Shown here: piece by piece, positions 24,940-33,798 of the stretch
How the letters are laid out: each line of letters opens with the position of its first letter
How positions within the stretch are numbered: position 1 is the stretch's first letter
Assembly: GCF_036962685.1 (NCBI RefSeq)
Contig: NZ_JBALOP010000058.1
Location: 1 to 64,000, forward strand
Direction: 5' to 3'
DNA from: Ferdinandcohnia sp036962685
GTDB taxonomy: Bacteria; Bacillota; Bacilli; Bacillales; Bacillaceae_L
Length of the DNA: 64,000 nucleotides
Translations under genes and position numbers: made by a program
The notes under the pieces: model-generated
Told to the model about the DNA's origin: nothing
What the model saw: only the letters and a program-made list of their open reading frames with translations
Database searches by the model: none

Positions 24940-26472
24940 TTAAGCGAATACTCGCTCTTTGAATTGTTCTAGTTTTTCTAATGAAGATTTGTCGACATCC
25001 TCGTGGAGGCTGTTGCCGTGTGAGTCCATTGTAACAACGGCTGTGAAGCCCTCAACAGATAGATGCCACATCGCTTCTGGGATACCGAACTGCATGAGAT
25101 CAACCCCATCAACAGACTTGATACAGTCTGCATAATATTGGGCAGCCCCGCCGATTGCATTTAAGTAAACTCCACCATGCTCTTTTAATGCAGCAAGTGT
25201 CTTAGGTCCCATTCCACCTTTACCGATAACAGCGCGGATGCCAAACTTTTTCATGATATCGCCTTGGTAAGGCTCCTCACGAATACTTGTTGTTGGGCCA
25301 GCAGCTTTTACGTGCCAGTTGCCATCTTCATCCTTAAGCATAACCGGACCACAGTGATAGATGATTTGTCCATCCAGATCAACTGGTGCATCATTTTCAG
25401 AAAGGTGCTTGTGGATTGCGTCACGGCCAGTGAACATACGGCCATTAATTCTAACCACGTCACCCACTTTAAGTTCACGGATTTGTTCTTCAGTGATTGG
25501 TGCTTGAAGCACAACTTCGCGAGTCTCAGACTTTACTTCAACTTCTTCTTGATCTTTAGAGAAGTCGATTTCTTCTCCATCTTGGTATAACCAATCTTTG
25601 ATATCACCTGTTTCAGCATTAAGTGTGACACCTAGACGGCGGTATGCCCAGCAGTTGTACGCAACAGATACGAAGAAGCTAGCAGGAATACGGTGCATCA
25701 CGCCAACTTTACAACCAAGTAGAGTTGTTTCACCGCCGAAGCCCATTGTTCCGATTCCAAGCTTATTCGCATTTTCCATTACATATTCTTCAAGTTGACG
25801 AAGATCTTCGTTTGGATTAACATCCTCAACAGAGCGGAAAAGCTGTTCTTTTGCTAACTCGTAGCCAGACGTACGGTCTCCCCCGATTCCAACGCCGATG
25901 AATCCAGCACTACAGCCTTGTCCTTGTGCTTGGTAGACAGAGTGCATGATACATTTACGAATTCCGTCTAAATCACGGCCTGCACGACCAATCCCCTCTA
26001 GCTCAGTTGGTAAGCTATATTGAATGTTTTTGTTCTCACATCCGCCGCCTTTTAAAATAAGGCGTACATCGATGTAATCCTCTTCCCATTGTTCAAACTT
26101 AATGACTGGAACACCTTCACCAAGGTTGTCCCCACTGTTTTTACCTGTTAATGAATCAACAGCGTTTGGACGTAGCTTCCCATCTTTTGTTGCTTCTACA
26201 ATTGCTTCACGAATGGCTGCTTTAATTTTTAATTGGTTCACACCAACAGGAGTTTTCACTTTGAAGGTTGGTAGACCTGTATCTTGACAGATTGGTGATA
26301 CGTTTACATCTGCCATTGAAATATTATTGGTGATTGTTGAAAGAGACATAGCAGCACGAGTACCCGCACTTTCACTCGCTTTTGCGCGAGCAACCGCTCT
26401 ACGTACATCCTTTGGAAGTCTTGTTGATGTCTCTACAATTAATTTGTACATACTTTGTTGTAGCTTATCCAT
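24940..26472 (-). CDS. fumA: Fumarate hydratase, class I (Fe-S)
   Basis: 510 aa from ATG at 26472 (GGAAAGGGGAATACAG precedes it). The longer frame to 26535 runs into the repeat at 26506. N-terminal alpha domain with ICQDTGLP, KGGGCENKN and LLGCKVG, which supply the three cysteines of the [4Fe-4S] cluster. C-terminal beta domain includes VVRINGRMFTGRDAIHKHL and GPTTSIRE. It hydrates fumarate to malate in the citric acid cycle. The two subunit domains of heteromeric L-tartrate/fumarate lyases are fused here. Confidence 0.93.
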   Translation of the reverse strand: MDKLQQSMYKLIVETSTRLPKDVRRAVARAKASESAGTRAAMSLSTITNNISMADVNVSPICQDTGLPTFKVKTPVGVNQLKIKAAIREAIVEATKDGKLRPNAVDSLTGKNSGDNLGEGVPVIKFEQWEEDYIDVRLILKGGGCENKNIQYSLPTELEGIGRAGRDLDGIRKCIMHSVYQAQGQGCSAGFIGVGIGGDRTSGYELAKEQLFRSVEDVNPNEDLRQLEEYVMENANKLGIGTMGFGGETTLLGCKVGVMHRIPASFFVSVAYNCWAYRRLGVTLNAETGDIKDWLYQDGEEIDFSKDQEEVEVKSETREVVLQAPITEEQIRELKVGDVVRINGRMFTGRDAIHKHLSENDAPVDLDGQIIYHCGPVMLKDEDGNWHVKAAGPTTSIREEPYQGDIMKKFGIRAVIGKGGMGPKTLAALKEHGGVYLNAIGGAAQYYADCIKSVDGVDLMQFGIPEAMWHLSVEGFTAVVTMDSHGNSLHEDVDKSSLEKLEQFKERVFA

Positions 26473-26505
26473 CTGTATTCCCCTTTCCCTTACATCCCCG
26501 AGAGG

Positions 26506-26653
26506 ATGTTCAAAAAAGTCCGGTGAAAATGACACATCGAATTTCTTCGTTGGCTAGTTTTTCCGTTCCTCACGTATTAACTGCATACGCTCCGGTACTC
26601 AAAACTGCGCCGCCTCGAACTTCTTGGTCCTTTTCATCCTCCTTTTTGAACAT
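26506..26653 (+). repeat. 148-bp dispersed repeat with terminal inverted repeats, copy A
   Basis: Begins ATGTTCAAAAA and ends TTTTTGAACAT, an 11-bp perfect terminal inversion. The interior (GTCCGGTGAAAATGACACATCG ... near 26518, GTATTAACTGCATACG near 26574) is shared with copy B at 53053-53196, about 85-90 % identical by eye and in the same orientation. No transposase; it looks like a MITE or REP-type element. It lies just upstream of fumA. Confidence 0.85.
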
Positions 26654-26702
26654 GCACTCAAATTTATACATTTTATCTGTAATCACAATTTTCATTATAC
26701 TC

Positions 26703-27956
26703 CTAGAAGTTTTTTTCGGAAAGGGATTTGCAAGCGATTCCAGTTTTTATGTGTTCTTTTTCTTTTATTAAATTCACCCCAATTAAACCTACGATTGAAA
26801 AAATCACGGGGATTACGAAACCGAAATAATATCCAGCTGTAAAATGGTCTAATACACTCCCAAAAATAGCTGGTAGTAACACCGCACTTAAAAACCCACC
26901 CGTGTTCGCAAACCCTGATACCATACCTGACTCACTTGTTGGAAAGGTTTTTCGAACAACTGCAAAGGTTAAGGAATTTGATCCAAACGCAAATCCGATG
27001 ATAAAGAAAAGCGAAATGACCAAGAATAATGGTGGTCCCTCCTTAAATAAAAGAAATGTTGACCAACACATAACAGTGACAGCATGAAAAAAGATATATG
27101 GTCGTTTGATTGTGCCTAAGCGACTTGAAATCCAACCGATTAGAGGCGCACCAATGAGGGCTCCGATTAAACTAAACATAATAAGCTTACTTGCGCCCAA
27201 ACGGGTCAGCCCGTGAATATCCATTCCATAAGGCACGGCCCACGAACCGATAAAGCCTAAATACCCTCCGACAAGCCCAAAGTGACATAGAAACAAAGCC
27301 CATGCTTGCCGATTTGAAAAAATTCGACGCAATAACACCGATGTTTTTTCACGTTGAACTTCGTTTTTCTCAATAATCGAGTGTCCCGGCTTTTTTACTA
27401 GCACAAAATAAAGAAAGATTCCGCACAAACATAGGAGGATTCCCCCTGAAAGAAAGGCTCCCCGCCAACCGAGTAAGACAATCAATGCTGAGAACGGCAC
27501 AGTTGCCATCAGGAAACCAAGACTTCCAGTCATTCCTGCAACTCCAATTAGCCGAGTAAATTCTTTTTCATTAAACCATTTGCTTAAAATGAGCACTAAA
27601 TTAACCCAAATGGTCGCATCCCCAATTCCTGTTAGGATTCGTGCAAAAAAAAGGATGAACTCATGGGTACCGACGCTATAAACAATGGTTCCAACGCCTG
27701 TCAGGCTGGCACCTAGTATCAGGAAAAAATTAGGTCCGTAGCGATCTGCTAAGATTCCCATTGGCATTTGTAACCCTGTGTACACGAAAAATTGGATACT
27801 TGTGAGTAGACCGATCGTTGTTGCGGTGACTTGAAAATCAATCATCAATTGGTCTGTAATCAGTCCGGGTGCTGTGCGTTGACCAGACATCACGACATAT
27901 GTAAACAAAACTGAACCAAAAATTACCCATCGATACTTCCTTTTTTGAATGCCCAA
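26703..27956 (-). CDS. MFS transporter (sugar phosphate/anion-type or drug-type)
   Basis: 417 aa, twelve predicted helices, TTG start (GGGGGT 8 nt upstream). Major-facilitator motif A-like loop GILADRYGPNFFL between helices 2 and 3; second copy WISSRLGTIKRP between helices 8 and 9. Substrate unknown. The gene stands alone, 50 bp downstream of the 148-bp repeat in its own direction of reading. Confidence 0.9.
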   Translation of the reverse strand: MGIQKRKYRWVIFGSVLFTYVVMSGQRTAPGLITDQLMIDFQVTATTIGLLTSIQFFVYTGLQMPMGILADRYGPNFFLILGASLTGVGTIVYSVGTHEFILFFARILTGIGDATIWVNLVLILSKWFNEKEFTRLIGVAGMTGSLGFLMATVPFSALIVLLGWRGAFLSGGILLCLCGIFLYFVLVKKPGHSIIEKNEVQREKTSVLLRRIFSNRQAWALFLCHFGLVGGYLGFIGSWAVPYGMDIHGLTRLGASKLIMFSLIGALIGAPLIGWISSRLGTIKRPYIFFHAVTVMCWSTFLLFKEGPPLFLVISLFFIIGFAFGSNSLTFAVVRKTFPTSESGMVSGFANTGGFLSAVLLPAIFGSVLDHFTAGYYFGFVIPVIFSIVGLIGVNLIKEKEHIKTGIACKSLSEKNF

Positions 27957-28083
27957 TGATATCTACCCCCGTACTATGTATATGGGCTTTTGCACCCGGT
28001 AGTGCTCATACACTTGCGAAAAAATCAATCATTACAATTTTGAACTCATACATGTATAATCAAAAAATGGGAGTTGAGATACA

Positions 28084-29283
28084 ATGAATAAAAAAGACAT
28101 CGCAAACATCCGCAAGCAATTTAAGTTGAATAATCAATACTTAAAAATTAATGAAATTTTTAATGTGTATGTTAAAAAAGAATCTAATGAAATTTATCAC
28201 CATATTTGTCAGCCGTTCGAGCTGTTAGAACAGGAAGCTCAAGAATTATTTTTAGATAACTTTAAAAAGACTTTGGCTGGGCAGCTTGATACAAAGCTGT
28301 TTGAGTTGAAGTTCCAGCACGATGTTGAAAATAGCACGCGTGACCTTCTATATGACGGGCTGCAAATGGAAGATACCGAAGATTGGTTAGAGCAAATGCT
28401 GCAAATCGTAGAGAAAATGTATGCTACTAAGGTTTATGATTTTGATACAGTGGTTACATTCATTCGTGCCGAGTATCGCAAACCAACGCGAAAACGTAGT
28501 GCTGAATCTGAGGAAGGCGGCTCTGATGAGGTTTATTTCAGCCCCCTCATTTTATGCACCTTAAATAAAATAGATCAACCGAAAAAGACATTGGTTTTTG
28601 ATTATATTGAAAGAACGTTCAAATCAAATACGGTGCTGGACCCGGTTATTAACCTGACGGCTCCGTTAACAGGGTTTCTTTTCCCAGCCTTTAACGACAA
28701 TGCGGCAGATGTGAATCATATTCTATATGCTTCAGGGAAATCGAACGAGCCTAGCTATTCTTTCATTGCCGATGTGTTGAATTGTGAGGATATCATGACG
28801 GCCGAAGATGATAAGATCGGCTTTGAGATGATCCTGAAAAATGTGATTGGGGACACGGTCGAGTCCGAGGTTATTTCGAATGTATATGAAGAAATCGACA
28901 AGTTCGTTCAGGAAAAAGAAGAAGAGGAAGAAGAAGAAAGCGAACCACCAATGATTAACTACCAGGACGTCGAGCGCATCTTGAAGGTGAGCGGCGTGGA
29001 AAATGTAGACACAGTAAAGGTGGAGCATGCTTTTAAAAGTGTACTGGATGATGAGCGGCATGAATTTAAAGCAGCCAATCTTGTACCAAAAACAATCAAA
29101 ATCAACACAAAAGTCGCCGACCTCAAATTGAGTCCAAAAGAATTAAAATACGTCAAATACATCATGTACCAAGGCAAACGCTGCTTGTTGCTGGAAATAG
29201 ACGAGGACGTCGTTGTTGAAGGGTTGACGTTGGAGACGAAGAATCATGGGGACCACAGGGACGGTTCTACTGGTTCCTTTTAA
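28084..29283 (+). CDS. DUF4317 family protein
   Basis: 399 aa soluble protein opening MNKKDIANIRKQFKLNN, with IFNVYVKKESNEIYH shortly after; this start is characteristic of DUF4317. An acidic run (EKEEEEEEESEPP, about 285-297) links two parts. The last about 13 residues (NHGDHRDGSTGSF) are encoded by a short dispersed repeat (29248-29280), so the native C-terminus was altered. Function unknown. RBS GGGAG precedes ATG. Confidence 0.82.
   Translation: MNKKDIANIRKQFKLNNQYLKINEIFNVYVKKESNEIYHHICQPFELLEQEAQELFLDNFKKTLAGQLDTKLFELKFQHDVENSTRDLLYDGLQMEDTEDWLEQMLQIVEKMYATKVYDFDTVVTFIRAEYRKPTRKRSAESEEGGSDEVYFSPLILCTLNKIDQPKKTLVFDYIERTFKSNTVLDPVINLTAPLTGFLFPAFNDNAADVNHILYASGKSNEPSYSFIADVLNCEDIMTAEDDKIGFEMILKNVIGDTVESEVISNVYEEIDKFVQEKEEEEEEESEPPMINYQDVERILKVSGVENVDTVKVEHAFKSVLDDERHEFKAANLVPKTIKINTKVADLKLSPKELKYVKYIMYQGKRCLLLEIDEDVVVEGLTLETKNHGDHRDGSTGSF
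29248..29280 (+). repeat. Short dispersed GGGACGGTTC-type repeat inside the DUF4317 3' end
   Basis: GGGGACCACAGGGACGGTTC followed by TACTGGTTCC. Related copies occur at 40292-40313 and 49174-49252. Here the element is read as coding sequence. Confidence 0.75.
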
Positions 29284-29286
29284 AGC

Positions 29287-29324
29287 AAAAACAGCGGATT
29301 TCTAATCGAAATCCGCTGTTTTTA
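29287..29324. terminator. Strong terminator after DUF4317
   Basis: AAAACAGCGGATTTC, loop TAATC, GAAATCCGCTGTTTTT: a 15-bp perfect stem. Confidence 0.9.
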
Positions 29325-29649
29325 TTTGAATTCGAACAATTGCGTTTCCATTTGAGTCTTCTTCATTGTCAATCGGGTAAGATTCTATCGCTTGCGTTAC
29401 TCTTTGCACCTTCCTCATTGCCAATTGGGCACGATTCTATCGCTTGCGTTACCCTTTGCCTCTTCCCCTTTGCAAATCGGGCACGATTCAATTGCTTACG
29501 TTACCCTTTACACCTTCTACATTGACAATCGGGCACGATTCATTCGCTTCCGTTACCCTTTGCACCTTCCCCACTGACAATCGGGCATGATTCAATCGCT
29601 TGCGTTACCCTTTGCACCTAACCCATTGACAATCGGGCACGATTCACTG
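29312..29649 (+). repeat. Tandem array, 52-bp period, about six copies
   Basis: Unit starts at 29364, 29416, 29468, 29520, 29572 and 29624 (partial), exactly 52 bp apart, with a degenerate copy from 29312. Conserved parts are CAATCGGGCACGATTC and CGCTTGCGTTACCCTTTGCAC. Units differ from each other by 10-25 %. Open frames across it are by-products of the periodicity. It lies between convergent genes. Confidence 0.92.
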
Positions 29650-29681
29650 TTTTTTCCAATTATCGCCCCTCCCTCAACAAA

Positions 29682-29719
29682 CAAACAAAACAAACGCCCA
29701 GCACCAGTCCTGAGCGTCT
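29682..29719 (-). terminator. Terminator of the SE1561-family gene
   Basis: On the minus strand ACGCTCAG and CTGGGCGT (G-T pair) then TTTGTTTTGTTTGTTTG. Confidence 0.75.
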
Positions 29720-29729
29720 TCCAACAAAT

Positions 29730-29918
29730 CTATTCCTTCCAATCCTTCTTAAATCGTTCATATTTTCCTTCTAAGTCATCGAGCATCTCAATGAGGCGGT
29801 CGATGTCCTCTAAATCAGTGGATTCGGGGTCCATTGAATCAATGACCTCTAGAAACATATTTAGGCGGTTTTTTAAATAGGATATTTGTGAGTCCTTATC
29901 ATGAATCGCGTTTCCCAA
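29730..29918 (-). CDS. SE1561 family small protein
   Basis: 62 aa, TTG start with AAAGGA 10 nt upstream. MGNAIHDKDSQISYLKNRL ... DLEDIDRLIEMLDDLE matches the SE1561 family of Bacillales, a short helical and mostly acidic protein of unknown role. Monocistronic with its own terminator. Confidence 0.88.
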   Translation of the reverse strand: MGNAIHDKDSQISYLKNRLNMFLEVIDSMDPESTDLEDIDRLIEMLDDLEGKYERFKKDWKE

Positions 29919-30093
29919 GCTACAACGTTCCTTTCCTACTTCAATCGTTTTAGGCCCACAGGAAGTGGGTCACAAAGACCTTGCCACAGGATGTGGCGTT
30001 CTTAGTCTTTGTTCATATGCATTATTATATCTGTATTGACAATTATTTTTCCAGCCAATTGCGGTTCAACAAATTTACAAATTAGATGTAAAA

Positions 30094-30125
30094 AAATTCG
30101 GGCGCTGCTTTGTCGCCCGAATTTC
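30094..30125 (-). terminator. Terminator of yfkD
   Basis: AAATTCGGGCG and CGCCCGAATTT, an 11-bp stem; T tract on both sides. Confidence 0.9.
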
Positions 30126-30130
30126 TTTTT

Positions 30131-30949
30131 TCATCTCGGAGTTTCTGAAACGAGGAATCCGTAAGAAACGTGGTCTTGAACTGGGATCCAGGCGCCGATT
30201 CCTTGGTGGGTTACGTTTTTTACAACGATGGATTTTTTGCTTCCTTTTAGAACAAGGTAGACTTCACCGTATGTAACCTTCCCTTTTTCATTGACCGCCG
30301 GCGCATATGCATATAAGTACCCTAACCTTTTCGGGGGTACATTATAAACTTGGTCCTTTTTGGTTCCACCCCCAATGATTGTTGTAAAGGAAAGTGGAAG
30401 CTTCGACTTTTGCGCGGCTTCGATTAACATCATTTTCTTTACCTCATCTGCATCCTGAATCTCTGCAGTTAATCCACCTCTGACAATCTTCTGCATTTCT
30501 TGTTTGTAGTGGATTTTAAATGGTGTCTTTCCGCCACGATTGTCATAATAGTTTGTGTTGATTTTTTCATACTCCCAATTCGTGCTTGTTTCAGACGATT
30601 CATAGTTTAGCGGCCATTGTCCTAAGTAAATGGTTGCGCGATATCCAAGCGCAAGCGGTGTCGTCTGGATGGCCGACTCATTTAAAATACGAATAAGATC
30701 CGGATTTTCTATTTCTACATCAGCACTATTAATAAGCTCTTTTGTGAGCTTACTTGGCTGGAGATATGGTAAATCCTGCGTCGGATTCGGATAGGTATTA
30801 TCCTGTGAAATGTCTAAAACAGAACTAGGTATTTTAAATTTATTTACTTTTTCACCCTTTGTTTTATCGGTACCTTCCGCCATTGTCGTTCCTGCAACAA
30901 AACCAAACATCAACATGACGGCAACTATAAAAAGAAATTTTCGTTTCAT
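30131..30949 (-). CDS. yfkD: YfkD family secreted protein
   Basis: 272 aa. Signal peptide to about residue 25 (TTMAEG). The body contains IPSSVLDISQDNTYPNPTQD and ATIYLGQWPLNYES, as in the Bacillus YfkD family (B. subtilis protein about 264 aa, expressed late under sporulation control as far as I recall). Function unknown. The neighbour order with cax (yfkE) agrees with B. subtilis. Confidence 0.88.
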   Translation of the reverse strand: MKRKFLFIVAVMLMFGFVAGTTMAEGTDKTKGEKVNKFKIPSSVLDISQDNTYPNPTQDLPYLQPSKLTKELINSADVEIENPDLIRILNESAIQTTPLALGYRATIYLGQWPLNYESSETSTNWEYEKINTNYYDNRGGKTPFKIHYKQEMQKIVRGGLTAEIQDADEVKKMMLIEAAQKSKLPLSFTTIIGGGTKKDQVYNVPPKRLGYLYAYAPAVNEKGKVTYGEVYLVLKGSKKSIVVKNVTHQGIGAWIPVQDHVSYGFLVSETPR

Positions 30950-31030
30950 AGACGGTACTCCTTTCTTTAGCTTTGTGCTTAGTGTTTTCGAAGAATTTGC
31001 AGTTTATCCATCCTTTTATTAGGAAATGTA

Positions 31031-31062
31031 AAAAAGCTAGCAGGTTTATCCCTTGCTAGCTT
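31031..31062 (-). terminator. Terminator overlapping the 3' end of the YitT/YczE-type gene
   Basis: On the minus strand AAAGCTAGCAAGGG ... CTGCTAGCTTTTTT. The ascending arm encodes the last codons (KASK), so the stop codon at 31046 lies in the loop. Confidence 0.85.
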
Positions 31063-31663
31063 TAATCCCCTTACTCATCAACCTCTCAAAATACGGAAAA
31101 AAGAATTGGATGATAGGGCCAATCCCGAATGTGACAACCAAGGTTCCAATCCCAATCGGGCCTCCAACCAAAAGGGCCAAAATCAGGCCTGTTGTTTCAG
31201 CAATTGTTTTGGCAACCCCAAATTTCAGCTTAAATCGTTTGCTAATCGCGAGCATCAAATTATCGAGTGGTGAGAGTGGAAACTTCGCCTGCAAATAAAT
31301 GGAGATTCCGAGTGAGGCAACTACTAATCCTCCTAATAAAACAAGAGTTTTCACTAATAAGCCTTCCAAATTCCATTCATCCAACGCAACTAATAACCAA
31401 AAATCAATAAAAAATCCAATTAAAATGATGGTTCCAATTGCTAAAAACGCAGGTCTCTCACGCAGCAATAGAGCATTCACAAGCATGACTATAATCCCGA
31501 CAATAATAACCCAATTGCCGACTGTGAGTCCGATTTTTTCGGATAGCCCGACATTAAGAGCATCCCATGCCCCGGCACCGATATCTGCAATTATCATCAA
31601 ACTGATTCCAAGCGCCAAGATAAACAACCCAACGCAAAAGAATATAATTCGTCGTGTAATCAT
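31046..31663 (-). CDS. YczE/YyaS/YitT family membrane protein
   Basis: 205 aa, five or six membrane helices. N-terminal GLFILALGISLMIIADIGAG followed by WDALNVGLSEKIGLTVGNW, the opening typical of YczE-type YitT relatives, and a repeat-like PLSPLDNLMLAI in the second half. Role unknown (transport suspected for the family). RBS AAGGGAG before ATG. Confidence 0.85.
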   Translation of the reverse strand: MITRRIIFFCVGLFILALGISLMIIADIGAGAWDALNVGLSEKIGLTVGNWVIIVGIIVMLVNALLLRERPAFLAIGTIILIGFFIDFWLLVALDEWNLEGLLVKTLVLLGGLVVASLGISIYLQAKFPLSPLDNLMLAISKRFKLKFGVAKTIAETTGLILALLVGGPIGIGTLVVTFGIGPIIQFFFPYFERLMSKGIKASKG

Positions 31664-31940
31664 GGTTGAGCTCCCTTAGGTTTAAAATATTATTTTTAGT
31701 TTATACATTGCACTTAATTATAATCGACTCGAATTAATTAATCGATATTTTTCATTTTCGTAAAATTTATTCGAATATTTTTAATCTTAGGTAAATAAGA
31801 TAAAGTATACCTTACTTGAAGGAGGGATAAGGAGACCATACCTTTAATGACAGGGGGTATGCTATTCGATTACCGGACAAAGAAGTACAGCAAATGAAAG
31901 TTATCCCTTAAAAGTACTTAAATGAAAGTCATAAAAAACC

Positions 31941-31984
31941 AAACGACTCTGTGTAGATAAAATGTCTGCACAGAGTCGTTTTTT
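31941..31984. terminator. Terminator of cax / bidirectional
   Basis: AACGACTCTGTG (from 31942) and CACAGAGTCGTT with TTTT on the plus strand and TTTGGTTTTTT on the minus strand. The 31664-31940 gap holds GAAGGAGGG and a short in-frame run YAIRLPDKEVQQMKVIP that I cannot call a gene. Confidence 0.85.
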
Positions 31985-31988
31985 GTCT

Positions 31989-33053
31989 TTATAATAAATA
32001 AAACCCAATCCCCATAATTGCGTATGCCGCTAACAATGTACCACCTTCAAACCAGTTTGTTTCTCCATCATTCGTTAAGGAAATCGTTAAAAATACTGCG
32101 GTGATCATCGCGATTAACTCTGGCATGGAAAACACGAGCGCCATCTTTGTATCCAGGAATAACGAAATCAACACTAACAGCGGCGCAACAAACATGGCAA
32201 CCTGCAAGGTTGAGCCAATGGCGATTTCGATGGCAACATTCATTTTATTTTTATAAGCCATCATTACGGCAGAAGCATGCTCTGCCGCGTTTCCAACTAT
32301 TGCTACGATAATGATCCCGATAAAAATTTCACTCCACCCAAAGCTTTCAGCAACGACTTCAAAGGTATGGACGAGATTTTCGGACACATATCCAACAGCA
32401 ACCGTCGATATAGCCAGGATAATAAGGGCCTTCCATTTCCCCCATTCGGGCTCCTCATGCTCTTCATTTTCCTTCTCCACTTGCTCAGAATCCTGCTGAT
32501 AAATCCCGCGATGAGAAACAAGCTTAAAGAAAAGGCCTGCTAAATATAATAGGATTAAAATAACCGAAATACCGATACTTAACGTAAATGTATCCTGATC
32601 ATTCATCTCCATTGAAAAAACCTCTGGAATGACAAATGCTAAAATAACCGAAAAAATCAGAAGGCCTGAGTTATGACGTGCATCATGGACATTAAATTTC
32701 TGTCGCTTGAACTTAATGCCTCCAACTAGAAAAGAAAGTCCGGCAACAAGTAATAGGTTTCCAAGTACAGAGCCTGTAAGGGAGGCAAGCACAACTGTGA
32801 CAAGTCCAGCCTTTAAAGCAAATATCGAAATAATAAGTTCAACTGCATTCCCAAAAGTTGCGTTTAATAGACCACCAATCCTTGGTCCAGCAATGATCGC
32901 AAGGCTTTCCGTCGCCCTGCCCATGAATCCTGCCAAGGCGATAATCGTTAAACAATAGATAATGAACATCATGACGGCTGGCCAATGCAAGAGGCTCCCA
33001 ATCACTGAAAGTGGAACACCTATCACAATCATAATCATAAAAAGTCGATTCAT
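31989..33053 (-). CDS. cax: Calcium/proton exchanger (CaCA family, YfkE/ChaA type)
   Basis: 354 aa from ATG at 33053 (AGGAAAGG 10 nt upstream; a longer frame to 33086 lacks a better site). About eleven helices in two inverted halves, each with its ion-binding alpha repeat: GNAVELIISIFALK in the first and GNAAEHASAVMMAYKNK in the second, with the essential Glu residues. An acidic loop (EQVEKENEEHEEPEWG) separates the halves. It exports Ca2+ in exchange for H+. Confidence 0.93.
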   Translation of the reverse strand: MNRLFMIMIVIGVPLSVIGSLLHWPAVMMFIIYCLTIIALAGFMGRATESLAIIAGPRIGGLLNATFGNAVELIISIFALKAGLVTVVLASLTGSVLGNLLLVAGLSFLVGGIKFKRQKFNVHDARHNSGLLIFSVILAFVIPEVFSMEMNDQDTFTLSIGISVILILLYLAGLFFKLVSHRGIYQQDSEQVEKENEEHEEPEWGKWKALIILAISTVAVGYVSENLVHTFEVVAESFGWSEIFIGIIIVAIVGNAAEHASAVMMAYKNKMNVAIEIAIGSTLQVAMFVAPLLVLISLFLDTKMALVFSMPELIAMITAVFLTISLTNDGETNWFEGGTLLAAYAIMGIGFYLL

Positions 33054-33083
33054 CAGAACACAACCTTTCCTATAACCTACTAT

Positions 33084-33215
33084 CAAATGCGCTAAAGCGC
33101 ATTTGTTTGCCCGATTTTTTTCGACTTGCTCGAAAAATTTCCATTGAAAAATCGAGGCATCCGCCGGAGGCTTTAACTTTTTTCAATAGGGGTTAAAACC
33201 CTATTGAAAAAAGTT
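33084..33215 (+). repeat. Hairpin-rich dispersed element, copy A
   Basis: In order: hairpin CAAATGCGC/GCGCATTTG (33084-33105); GCCCGATTTTTTTCG; CTTGCTCGAAAA; GGCATCCGCCGGAGGC; and a 20-bp stem TTTAACTTTTTTCAATAGGG with its complement ending near 33215. The same order occurs inverted at 56413-56528. Confidence 0.85.
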
Positions 33216-33244
33216 AAAACTACGCCCAGCTTTTGCGTAGTTTT
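33216..33244 (-). terminator. Terminator of the OsmC-family gene
   Basis: AAAACTACGC and GCGTAGTTTT, 10-bp stem, T tract on the minus strand. Confidence 0.85.
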
Positions 33245-33279
33245 ATTCTCTATAAAAATTATGTTCTAATATGATGTTT

Positions 33280-33666
33280 TTATTCGTCAATGATTTCAAA
33301 ACTCTCCGTAATTTCAATGCTTCCTTTTACCGATTGCGCCATCGGACAATTGCGGGAAGCGACTTCGATGGAACGCTCAATTTTTTGTTCGTTTAAATCG
33401 GCTCCTTTTATGAGGTAATGAAGGTGAATTTTTTCAATCCGATTTGCTCGGGCCTCATTTCTTTCAACCTTCGTATTGATGGTGATGTCCTCCACCTGCA
33501 TCCTCTTTTTTTCAAGAATCTTCCGAAGTGTACCCCCGCTGCAGACTGCGATGGAGGATACTAAAAGCTGATACGGTCTGAATCCATGTGCTTCATCTCC
33601 TGCAACATGCAACTCCCCGTATTCCACATCTGTGTAAAAGCCAACTTCCTTCATTTTAAAAATCAT
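33280..33666 (-). CDS. OsmC family protein
   Basis: 128 aa from ATG at 33666 (GGGGG 8 nt upstream; frame also open to 33681). OsmC/Ohr fold with the two catalytic-type cysteines, in SIAVCSGGTL and RNCPMAQSV. Members reduce organic peroxides or carry related thiol chemistry; this short subtype is uncharacterised. Monocistronic. Confidence 0.85.
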   Translation of the reverse strand: MIFKMKEVGFYTDVEYGELHVAGDEAHGFRPYQLLVSSIAVCSGGTLRKILEKKRMQVEDITINTKVERNEARANRIEKIHLHYLIKGADLNEQKIERSIEVASRNCPMAQSVKGSIEITESFEIIDE

Positions 33667-33798
33667 GAAAAATGCCCCCATTATCGTAAGTTATCATTAG
33701 TTTACTCTTGTTCTACCCCAAATGAAAAGAAAATCAAACTCTAGAAAATAAATAGGAGCAAGTCTTAACAGACATTGCTCCCGAAATGTTAAAACGAT

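Noticed and set aside
29340..29577. Overlapping small ORFs on the plus strand
   Set aside because: They arise from the 52-bp tandem repeat; no ribosome binding sites and no protein-like conservation.
29312..29649. CRISPR array
   Set aside because: Units are contiguous near-identical 52-mers with no variable spacers, and no cas genes are in the window. The same holds for 51119-51735.
31840..31915. Small antitoxin-like gene after GAAGGAGGG
   Set aside because: The in-frame run YAIRLPDKEVQQMKVIP has no start codon in register with the RBS, and the ATG in register gives only 16 residues.
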